64,000 bases of DNA from Sinorhizobium kostiense. GTDB lineage: Bacteria > Pseudomonadota > Alphaproteobacteria > Rhizobiales > Rhizobiaceae. Below the pieces are notes generated by a model that saw only the letters and a program-made list of their open reading frames with translations, was not told the origin of the DNA and searched no databases. Below, piece after piece: positions 55,418-63,163 of this stretch (position 1 is the first letter of the stretch; each line of letters opens with the position of its first letter). The stretch is taken from the NCBI RefSeq assembly GCF_017874595.1, contig NZ_JAGILA010000003.1:1-64000 (forward strand). The letters are read 5' to 3'. A program made the translations under genes and the position numbers.

Positions 55418-56752
55418 TCATATCCTCCGGCGAAGAACGGCTTGCAACCCGGCTTCGAATGTAGCCCCCGTTTCACGCCAGTGAAGTGTCCGATTGAGTA
55501 TTCGTGAGAAAAGGTCCGTCGCAGCACCGGACAAGGTCGCTATCCGGAAGGTATCCCCTCCTCCGATCGTCCCGCTGGCACCCCAAGCCGTCGTCCGATC
55601 CTGCAGCCTCGGGAGCGTCAGTGTCCACAGTATTTCAAGCTCACGACGCGTGACGTCTGTCTCAACGATCCTAAAATCAGTATAGGGAACGACCTGAAGG
55701 ATCTGCAACCAAGCTACCGGTCCCTTGCCAAGCCAGCTGAAAACCCCATCAAGGATCGGCTGCCCGCAAGTTGTGTAGGCAAAGGAGATGTCCGCTCCCC
55801 CGGAAACGGCCTGGACAGCACGCGCCAGAAGTGTAACAAGCGGACCCGGTTCGTGAGAACGTGATGCCAAGCCCTCCGGTAACTCGCCAAGTATCCGGCC
55901 TTCAGCCTCTTTGATGATCTCCGACCCTACACCACTCCATTGTTGTCCGTTCGGTTGCACGAAATGGCTCCAAGTGTTGATCACTGGGCGCCCCTTCGAC
56001 AACTCGACGTCCACGACAGCAATCTCGGACCCAAGCGGCCAAGGCTGAACCACCGGCGTATTGCCGAGATACCCGAAGAAGCGGCCGAGTGTGTGCCCAG
56101 CAACGATCAAGTCCACAGCCTTATGCCATGTCGCGCATCTCTGAAAGAAACCACCCGGGTTGGCCAAATACCGACCATTCTGGTAGTGCCAGTCCACCCC
56201 ATCGTGACATACGCAGACCACGATAGAGGCGCCGCTTTTGCGAAGTTCTTCGGCAGATGCTCGAACATCGAAGGATATAGTGACTTCGGGTCCAGGCATG
56301 TGGCGCTCCGGTCTGACGGTCCAGGAAGACATAGAGGAAAGATTGTGATGCGTGAGGCCAATAATGCCGACATCGGCATTTGAGATAGGAAGAATCGCGG
56401 TGGCCGGAAATCCGATTTCGGCATTTGCCGAAAGCAGGGGAAACCCAAGATCGGTCGCCTCCCTACGGAGAAACTCAACGCCAAAATCCAGATCGTGATT
56501 CCCAATCACGGAAAGGTCGATCCCGAGCTCTGCTGCAGCTTTAAGGCCGCCTTTCCCCATAGTCGGAACGGTCAATGCTCCCCCCTGGAAGAGATCGCCG
56601 CTGTCCAGCCAAAGGCTGCTCCTGCCCCGTCGAAGCTCGTTCACGGCCGCACGTAGCGCATCCCCACCGGGAAGCGCTCCGTAGGACGTCGGCACTGTTG
56701 CGAAGGAGCCAAAAAAGTCGTGTGTAGTGACTAGCCGCAAGCCGCGGGACAT
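55418..56752 (-). CDS. 5'-nucleotidase-like metallophosphoesterase with altered metal site
   Basis: A 444-residue calcineurin-like phosphoesterase with a UshA-type C-terminal domain. Conserved ligands are seen in DSGDLFQGG, GNHDLDFG and VCVCHDGVDW. The first motif is TTHDFFG where relatives have TNDxHG, so a metal-binding His is Phe. The GHxH/Q motif reads AGHTLG. No signal peptide is evident, so it is cytoplasmic unlike UshA. The altered site suggests a changed mechanism or substrate, e.g. a phosphonate ester. Last gene of the minus-strand row. Confidence 0.82.
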   Translation of the reverse strand: MSRGLRLVTTHDFFGSFATVPTSYGALPGGDALRAAVNELRRGRSSLWLDSGDLFQGGALTVPTMGKGGLKAAAELGIDLSVIGNHDLDFGVEFLRREATDLGFPLLSANAEIGFPATAILPISNADVGIIGLTHHNLSSMSSWTVRPERHMPGPEVTISFDVRASAEELRKSGASIVVCVCHDGVDWHYQNGRYLANPGGFFQRCATWHKAVDLIVAGHTLGRFFGYLGNTPVVQPWPLGSEIAVVDVELSKGRPVINTWSHFVQPNGQQWSGVGSEIIKEAEGRILGELPEGLASRSHEPGPLVTLLARAVQAVSGGADISFAYTTCGQPILDGVFSWLGKGPVAWLQILQVVPYTDFRIVETDVTRRELEILWTLTLPRLQDRTTAWGASGTIGGGDTFRIATLSGAATDLFSRILNRTLHWRETGATFEAGLQAVLRRRI

Positions 56753-56782
56753 ATCGAAGTTCCCTGTGGAGTTCTGCCGAAT

Positions 56783-57925
56783 TCAGATGGGTCGATCGGC
56801 TAAAAGTCCGGCTAGAATCGAAAGACCGTCGATGAGAGATGATCGGTTTGGAGGACTGCTGAGGGAAATGCGGATTTCGTCGGTCCCGAAGTTATCGTCG
56901 ACGGCAAAAAGACGTGCTGGACGAACGAGAACTCCGTTGGCGGCAGCCGCGTCAGCGAATGTGTCGGCGCTCCATCCTTTGGGCAACGAAAGCCAAATAT
57001 GCATGGATCCACGGCTGCCTCGATATTTCTGACCGCTAAGCACCTGCCGGGCGATATCATGACGGGAATCCATTTCCGCTCTAATCGCCGCCGCGATGGC
57101 TGCGGCCGTTCCATCATCGATCCAGAGTCGCGTCAACGCTGCCTGGAGCGGCGCGGGAAACCAGCTCGAATATCGTAGTTCCATCTCGAGTAGGGATTTC
57201 GCAGCGCCTTCATCCGGGGCAACGAGATAGGCTATCCTCGTCCCATGCGCGATGCACTTAGTCAGCCCCATGACATACCAAGTGATGTCCGGGGCAAGAG
57301 CCGCGATTGGTGGAGGCGATTCAGGGTGAAGCAGCCCGAGGACGTCATCCTCGATGATCTGGATGGATTGGCTACGGGCAATGTCGGCAATCGCGAGCCG
57401 TCGCTCTTGCGACATGGTGGCGGTAGTGGGGTTGTGAACCGTCGGATTGCAATAGAGAAGACCAGGCTTCGGGCCTTGATCAACTAGGCTGTCTCTGAGA
57501 GCATCGACCGCTAGTCCTTCAGTGTCGAGCGAGATGCCGCGGAGTGATACTCCGGCCTGACATGCAACAGCTTTCAACACACCATAGCTGAGGCCTTCGC
57601 TCAATACGGTCTTTCCCGGTCCCGAAAAGTTGCGGAATAACAGGTGAAGTGCCGCCTGCGTGCCATTCGACACGATGACTCGCTCAGGGGAAACAGGGCT
57701 ACCGAACCGGCATGATAGAAGCTTTGCCCCTGCTGCCCTATCGTCGGTATTGCCACCGGGCTGACTGAGACCGATCAAGTTGTAGTCGGCCATCTGCGCC
57801 AAACGAAATAGCCCGTCGCGGAGAGCCTCCGCGACGGGAGCGGGACGCGGCGGAACGGACCGAGTAAAGTCGATGATGTGTTTTGATCTGTCGGTTCGCT
57901 GGTCGGCGGTCTCAATCGATCTCAT
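56783..57925 (-). CDS. MocR-type aminotransferase without DNA-binding domain
   Basis: A 380-residue fold-type I PLP enzyme. VSNGTQAALHLLF, YCNPTVHNPTTATMS, IIEDDVLGLLH and the PLP Lys in GLTKCIAHGTRIAY match, one by one, the C-terminal half of the fusion protein at 52249-54174, so the two are paralogues. It overlaps the GDPD-like gene by 14 bases and belongs to the degradative/import row. A likely role is removing or swapping the amino group of the aminophosphonate taken up. Confidence 0.87.
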   Translation of the reverse strand: MRSIETADQRTDRSKHIIDFTRSVPPRPAPVAEALRDGLFRLAQMADYNLIGLSQPGGNTDDRAAGAKLLSCRFGSPVSPERVIVSNGTQAALHLLFRNFSGPGKTVLSEGLSYGVLKAVACQAGVSLRGISLDTEGLAVDALRDSLVDQGPKPGLLYCNPTVHNPTTATMSQERRLAIADIARSQSIQIIEDDVLGLLHPESPPPIAALAPDITWYVMGLTKCIAHGTRIAYLVAPDEGAAKSLLEMELRYSSWFPAPLQAALTRLWIDDGTAAAIAAAIRAEMDSRHDIARQVLSGQKYRGSRGSMHIWLSLPKGWSADTFADAAAANGVLVRPARLFAVDDNFGTDEIRISLSSPPNRSSLIDGLSILAGLLADRPI

Positions 57926-58742
57926 GTTCTAATCCTTCGGAAGGGCTGGGACGCAAAAATGCCCGCAATGCGAATTGTGGGTCGTTCACCACTATCGCGT
58001 CCGGTCGGATACAGGTGAGTGAGGGAATATCATCCAGTACCAGCTCGCCCCGACGGGTTGCATCCGCCCCGCAAGTGACCATGATGCGGCAACCCGTCAT
58101 CTTGAAGCGCTCCACACGCTCTGGGGTCGCTCGAGGCTGATGCAGCCGAATCCATGCATTGTGGCGAGATCGGATGAAGTTATTTAATTCGGCGTCGTCA
58201 TTCATCAGCCCGAGTTGATGGATATCCGGGAATTCGTTCCGGAAAAGGTGGTCATCCTCCTGGCCAATGACTCCGACAATGTATCGGCAGGCCGGAGCGA
58301 GGCTCAGAGCTCTTTCCAGGACGGACCGCCTTCGATCCTTCTCTGTTTCTTTGATGTCGAGATAGACAGGCAATCCCACTCTCACAGCGTCCTCGAGCGT
58401 GGCTAGGTCACGGATATGATTGGCGAGAGTCTCTAGTCTCAGACTAGAAATATCGCGACGAACCCCCTCGATCATTAGTCCCGAATCGTGCCGGCACACG
58501 ACTTCGCCTTCGGCGGTCAACCACAGGTCTACTTCGAGAGCATCGGCTCCAGCCATCTTCGCCGAACGGAACGAGGCAAGGGTGTTAGGCTTCTGCCGCA
58601 ATGAAGCTCCACCGTGCGCGATGATGATAGGCGTGGCCACATCGCCGGGTGTTCGGGCCCATATAGATTGCCTGCCGAGGCCGGATAAATTGTACACGTG
58701 CGGTGCTAGACACCGCACGATAGAGAGTCTGTCTTGAGTCAT
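57912..58742 (-). CDS. glycerophosphodiester phosphodiesterase-like protein
   Basis: A 276-residue TIM-barrel phosphodiesterase of the GDPD/UgpQ family with about 37 extra N-terminal residues. The catalytic area reads AHGGASLRQKPNTLASF and GADALEVDLWLTAEG..VVCRHD. The usual HRG is HGG and the metal Glu of ENT is replaced by Pro (PNT), while the ExD pair and second His remain. It may cleave a phosphonate or sugar diester rather than glycerophosphodiesters. Its ATG overlaps the stop of the binding-protein gene (TAATG). Confidence 0.85.
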   Translation of the reverse strand: MTQDRLSIVRCLAPHVYNLSGLGRQSIWARTPGDVATPIIIAHGGASLRQKPNTLASFRSAKMAGADALEVDLWLTAEGEVVCRHDSGLMIEGVRRDISSLRLETLANHIRDLATLEDAVRVGLPVYLDIKETEKDRRRSVLERALSLAPACRYIVGVIGQEDDHLFRNEFPDIHQLGLMNDDAELNNFIRSRHNAWIRLHQPRATPERVERFKMTGCRIMVTCGADATRRGELVLDDIPSLTCIRPDAIVVNDPQFALRAFLRPSPSEGLEHEID

Positions 58743-60019
58743 TATGGCTCTCGGGCTTCGAGCAGCGTTGCGACGTCTTTCCTCATGGCTTGCAGTTCTT
58801 CGTCGGGCATCCGTTTAAGTGTTAGAACGGACTGAAGATGTCTGATGATCGTGTTGGTGATCTTGATCGAATTCGCACCGGGGAACGCATACCATTCGGT
58901 CAACCTGGATAGCTGTGCGATCGCCGCCTGCTGATTGGGCCTCTTAGGTTCCGAGTCCGTGGGATCGTTCATTTGATCGAGGACCTGCTGGTTGACGGGA
59001 ATTAGACCCGTTGTCTTGCGAATGATGTTCTGTGCTTCAGGGCTGACAACGAACTGGAGCAGCTTCCATGCGGCTTCGCGTTTGTCATCTTCCGTGGAGA
59101 GAATCATGCCAACTGTGCCCGCAGCAGGGACCTTGCCATCCGGAGAACCGAGCGGAAGCGGAGCTGCCTTGAGACGGAAGGCCCCTGCGACCTGTTTTTC
59201 AAGCCCCGCCAAAGCCCCGCTCGAAGTGACGAGGATGCCGATTCTGCCGGCGGCGAACGCCTGTCGAGCCTGATCCCTGGTCATGTCGGACTGACCTTGG
59301 CCGGCCTCGCCGAACGCACGGAGCACTTGAAATGCTTCTCTGCCCGGCGCGTTGTCAAAAACGATTGTCTTATCGTCTTCGGACATCATCCGGCCGCCGA
59401 GTGTTGCTACAAGTGCCTTGTACGTCCAGTTTCCCGTGTTGTCGTACTCGAAGAAACCGCCCAACGTTTTGGAGTCTTGATCGTGTATCTTCTGGATCAA
59501 AGTCGTCGTGCTGTCCCATGTCGTGGGAAAGTTGTCTGGATCACCGCCGGCTTTCCTGACCAGATCGGCGTTGTAGGCGATGACTGGGGTTGATACACCA
59601 AAAGGCAAAGCGTAGAGGGTGCCATTTACCGTTCCGAGTTGCTCCGAGCCTGGAACAAGCCCGAGGTTCGTCAAGCTATCAGACGCTGCTCCCAGATCAT
59701 CTAGGGAAATCGCCAAGCCGCGGTCAATTAGCGGTCGCATGAGGTTTGGGCTCACGAAAAGGACGTCCGAAGTTGCCCCAACCACGGCAGAGCGCAGTTC
59801 TCGCTGCACCAGTTCCTCATCCTCACGCACCGCCGGAACTAGATTAATGTCAATGTCTGGATATGCCTTCTCGAAGGCCAAGGCCACGGCCTCGAAGGTC
59901 TTCTGATATATCGACGGCGCCGCGGCGACCTCAAGTTTCACGTAATTCGCGAAAGCCTGAGTGCCAAGGAATAAGCCGACCGTAACGGCCAATCCTGTTC
60001 TATACAGTGATTTTTTCAT
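58742..60019 (-). CDS. periplasmic binding protein, UgpB-like
   Basis: A 425-residue secreted binding protein (signal peptide MKKSLYRTGLAVTVGLFLG.., cleavage near AFA). Belongs to the family-1 binding proteins used by sugar and glycerol-3-phosphate importers. With the adjacent permeases, Ugp-type ATPase and phosphodiesterase gene it suggests uptake of a phosphorylated or phosphonylated polyol. Separated by 12 bases from the upstream permease gene. Confidence 0.9.
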   Translation of the reverse strand: MKKSLYRTGLAVTVGLFLGTQAFANYVKLEVAAAPSIYQKTFEAVALAFEKAYPDIDINLVPAVREDEELVQRELRSAVVGATSDVLFVSPNLMRPLIDRGLAISLDDLGAASDSLTNLGLVPGSEQLGTVNGTLYALPFGVSTPVIAYNADLVRKAGGDPDNFPTTWDSTTTLIQKIHDQDSKTLGGFFEYDNTGNWTYKALVATLGGRMMSEDDKTIVFDNAPGREAFQVLRAFGEAGQGQSDMTRDQARQAFAAGRIGILVTSSGALAGLEKQVAGAFRLKAAPLPLGSPDGKVPAAGTVGMILSTEDDKREAAWKLLQFVVSPEAQNIIRKTTGLIPVNQQVLDQMNDPTDSEPKRPNQQAAIAQLSRLTEWYAFPGANSIKITNTIIRHLQSVLTLKRMPDEELQAMRKDVATLLEAREP

Positions 60020-60031
60020 AAGTCCTTTGCC

Positions 60032-60868
60032 CTATTTGGTTGCGCCACTCGTTAGCCCTTCAACGAACCAGCGCTGAGCCAACAAGAAGGCGATGATGAG
60101 CGGGAGAACGACAACGGTTGTTGCCGCCATGAGGGGGCCATAGTCGTTGCCGGCCTCCTCATTTTTGAAAGCCATGATGCCGAGCGGCGGTGGCATTAGG
60201 TCCTGGTCGCGCACAGCGATCAGCGGCCAGAACAGGCTGTTCCAGTGCGAGACGACTGAAAAGATTCCAAACGCGATGATTGCTGGCAATGCCATCGGCA
60301 CCATTATCCGCCAGACAATAGCGAGTTCCGAGAAGCCGTCGAGCTTGGCTGCATGGACCACGTCATCCGGTATGGTCTTGAAGAACTGTCGGAACAGGAA
60401 GATGCCGAACGGCGACACGACGTATGGAAAAATCAGAGCTGCATAGGTGTTGAGAATACCGACCTTGTAGCCGAGGATGAACAGCGGCAGCGCCAACACC
60501 TCGTGCGGCAGCAGGAGCGCGATCAGCACCAGCGCGAAAAGCAAGTTGCGTCCGGGGAAATTCAGCTTAGCCAGCGCATAGGCCGCGGGCGCGCAGACGG
60601 CGACCTGCAGCGACAGGATCGTGGCGCAGACAAAAAGCCCATTGAGCATGTAGCGCGGCAGCGGCGAACTCGTCAGCGCCTTGTTGTAGTTCTCGACGCC
60701 ATAGAACTGCGCGGGCCAGAAGGAGAAGGACGCGCGGAAGATTTCTCCCGGGGGTTTGATCGAAAGCGAGACCATCCACACGAAGGGGATGAGGATAAGC
60801 GCACCGGTGATCAAAAGAACTGCATGACGAAGAATGGCGGACGGCGGTGCCACGTGTTGCGTGCTCAT
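60032..60868 (-). CDS. ABC transporter permease, UgpE-like
   Basis: A 278-residue inner-membrane permease with about six helices and the EAA coupling loop (AAKLDGFSELAIVWRIMVPMALPAI, about 190-214). Overlaps the UgpA-like gene by four bases. The region 60.5-63 kb has visibly higher GC and stronger third-position GC bias than the genes to its left. Confidence 0.9.
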   Translation of the reverse strand: MSTQHVAPPSAILRHAVLLITGALILIPFVWMVSLSIKPPGEIFRASFSFWPAQFYGVENYNKALTSSPLPRYMLNGLFVCATILSLQVAVCAPAAYALAKLNFPGRNLLFALVLIALLLPHEVLALPLFILGYKVGILNTYAALIFPYVVSPFGIFLFRQFFKTIPDDVVHAAKLDGFSELAIVWRIMVPMALPAIIAFGIFSVVSHWNSLFWPLIAVRDQDLMPPPLGIMAFKNEEAGNDYGPLMAATTVVVLPLIIAFLLAQRWFVEGLTSGATK

Positions 60869-61821
60869 TGGTAGTGAACCCTTTTGTCCATCACGCGGGC
60901 CTGGATGAGCGTTAGCGCGACGACGATGAAGAGAAAGACGACGGCGACCGAGGCACCGTAGCCGGTGCGAAGATACTCGAAGCTCTCGCGGTAGAGCGTG
61001 TAGAGCAGCATCTCCGAGGCATGACCCGGGCCGCCCTGGGTCAGGACCTGCACCGTGTCGAACGTCTCAAATGCCTTGAGCGCCACGACGATGAAGATGA
61101 ACATGGTGACCGGCCCGAGCATCGGCAGCGTCACCGTGCGCAGTCGGTCGAGCCAGGCGTCGGCGCCATCGATGTCGGCGGCGTCATAGAGGTCCTGCGG
61201 GATCGACTTCAGGCCCGCCAGGAACAACACCATGGCGTAGCCGAGGTTCTGCCAGATTCCGATGCCGGCGAGCACCGGCAACACGGTGTTCTCGTCACGC
61301 AGCCAGTTGGCGGTCGGAAGGCCGAGACCGGCGAGCGTCTGGTTGATCAGACCGATGGTGGGATGAAGCAGCGCCTCCCAGGCGATCGCCATGGCCGTCA
61401 GCGTCGCCATGAAGGGCAGGAAATGGATAGCGCGGTAGAAAGCGCGGAACGACTTGCCGCTTTCGATCAGCAGCGCGATGGCGAGGCCGAGGGCAATGGT
61501 ACCGGGCACGACGATCACGACATACAGGATCGTGTTGATGAGCGATATGCGAAAGCCCTCGTCGGCGAAGACTTCACGGAAATTGGCCAAGCCAACGAAG
61601 GAGAGCGAGCTTGCACCGAACTCCCAGTCGGTGAGCGCGATGGCGAATACGCCAAAGACTGGCAGGAAGAACAGGACGACGAGCAGCAGAAGTGCGGGGC
61701 CGGCAAGCGACCAAGCTGCGAAGATTTCGGCGGACCGATGCCGGCGCAACGCGCCCGAAGAAGTCCGCGGTGTTTGGGAGGGTCTGACCTGTTTGCCCGC
61801 CGTGTGAGCGGTCATGCTCAT
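60865..61821 (-). CDS. ABC transporter permease, UgpA-like
   Basis: A 318-residue permease with a basic N-terminal tail, about six helices and the EAA loop (AADIDGADAWLDRLRTVTLPMLGPV, about 215-239). Partner of the UgpE-like permease; both genes overlap their neighbours by four bases (ATGA), a tight operon. Confidence 0.9.
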   Translation of the reverse strand: MSMTAHTAGKQVRPSQTPRTSSGALRRHRSAEIFAAWSLAGPALLLLVVLFFLPVFGVFAIALTDWEFGASSLSFVGLANFREVFADEGFRISLINTILYVVIVVPGTIALGLAIALLIESGKSFRAFYRAIHFLPFMATLTAMAIAWEALLHPTIGLINQTLAGLGLPTANWLRDENTVLPVLAGIGIWQNLGYAMVLFLAGLKSIPQDLYDAADIDGADAWLDRLRTVTLPMLGPVTMFIFIVVALKAFETFDTVQVLTQGGPGHASEMLLYTLYRESFEYLRTGYGASVAVVFLFIVVALTLIQARVMDKRVHYQ

Positions 61822-62993
61822 TGCAGCCGCTCCTTCATCCGCACGACCGTCGCGCCTAGCTGGCCGTGAGGACGGATACGCTTACCGTCTGCCGCAAACA
61901 AAAGCAGGCGCTCTGGCTTGACGCCGAGATGCAGCGTTTGGCCCGATGAAATCTGCGGCGCACGTTCGGCGAGGAGTCGGGCGACGACTGGATGATCGCC
62001 CCCCGGCACGTCCAGATGGACGAACAGGTCGGAGCCCATGTGCTCCACCAGACGCACGGCGCCGGTCAGGATGTTCACACCATGGCTGTCGACGAGATGG
62101 AAAGCCTCCGGACGAATGCCGATCGAGAGGCTCGAACCCCTGGCGATGGGCGCTCGGACGGCAAACGCCGTGCCAGCCATGCTCGCGAGACCGTTCTCGT
62201 GCATCTTTGCGTCCAGAATATTGATTTTGGGCGATCCGATGAATTCAGCGACGCGGCGGTCGTCCGGGTCGGCATAGATCTCCTGCGGCGGCGCGACCTG
62301 TAGAAGCTCGCCGTCGAGCATCACCGCCACCCGGTCGGACATGGTCATGGCCTCCGACTGGTCGTGAGTGACATAGACGAAGGTCACGCCGAGCCGCTTG
62401 TGCAGTTCCTTGATCTCGGCGCGCATCTGGACACGCAGCTTGGCGTCGAGATTTGAGAGCGGCTCGTCCATCAGGAAGACGGCCGCCTGGCGGACCATGG
62501 CGCGGCCGACGGCGACGCGCTGGCGCTGGCCGCCGGATAGTTGGCCCGGCTTGCGGCCCAGAAGATGGCCGATGCCGAGCGCCTTTGCGGTACGCATCAC
62601 CTCATTCTCGATCTCGGCGGCAACCGCCTTCGAACCCGGCAGGAAACGCCCGATCAGCGGAAGCCTCTGCCAATTGGACAGACGGCGCATCCGAAGCGGT
62701 ACGCTCATGTTCTCCTGCACCGTCATATGCGGGTAAAGCGCGTAGGACTGAAACACCATGGCCACGTCGCGCAGCTTCGGCCGCACACCATCGACAACAC
62801 GGTCGCCGATCGCAACGGATCCGCCCGTCTGAACCTCGAGCCCCGCCAGAATCCTGAGCAACGTCGACTTTCCGCAACCCGACGGTCCGAGCAACGTCAG
62901 AAACTCGCCGTCAGCGATGTCGAGTGAGACGTCGCGCAGGACGGTTGTAGCACCGAAGGTCTTTTCTATTTTTTCGATGGTTATGCCCGCCAT
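61818..62993 (-). CDS. ABC transporter ATP-binding protein, UgpC/MalK-like
   Basis: Start taken at MAGITIEKIEKTFG (62993) behind a GAGGTA ribosome site, 391 residues. Walker A GPSGCGKST, signature LSGGQRQRVAVGRA, Walker B VFLMDEPLSNLDAK, switch His in YVTHDQSE and a C-terminal MalK-type regulatory domain (SIGIRPEAFHLV). First gene of the seven-gene minus-strand operon. A stretch of about 25 residues between Walker A and signature (RRLSNWQRLPLIGRFLPGSK) is an insertion relative to ordinary UgpC. Confidence 0.92.
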   Translation of the reverse strand: MAGITIEKIEKTFGATTVLRDVSLDIADGEFLTLLGPSGCGKSTLLRILAGLEVQTGGSVAIGDRVVDGVRPKLRDVAMVFQSYALYPHMTVQENMSVPLRMRRLSNWQRLPLIGRFLPGSKAVAAEIENEVMRTAKALGIGHLLGRKPGQLSGGQRQRVAVGRAMVRQAAVFLMDEPLSNLDAKLRVQMRAEIKELHKRLGVTFVYVTHDQSEAMTMSDRVAVMLDGELLQVAPPQEIYADPDDRRVAEFIGSPKINILDAKMHENGLASMAGTAFAVRAPIARGSSLSIGIRPEAFHLVDSHGVNILTGAVRLVEHMGSDLFVHLDVPGGDHPVVARLLAERAPQISSGQTLHLGVKPERLLLFAADGKRIRPHGQLGATVVRMKERLQ

Positions 62994-63096
62994 TTTGCGG
63001 TACCTCGCTTTCAGGTGAGCCTGCAAATGCCTGCATCACTCGATGCCTGGACGTGCGAGACCATTGGAGCCGTTGTGTTACAGATGGATGACATAT

Positions 63097-63111
63097 ATCG
63101 AATAAACCGAT
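63097..63111. promoter_or_regulatory. LysR-type dyad in the divergent ugpC/lysR region
   Basis: ATCG-N7-CGAT contains the T-N11-A pattern of LysR sites and lies 53 bases upstream of the lysR GTG and about 105 bases upstream of the transporter operon. It fits a shared operator. Confidence 0.45.
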
Positions 63112-63163
63112 GTGAATGGGTTGATTCTGGATGGTTGGGCGCAATATCTGCGGAGGGCGTTTT

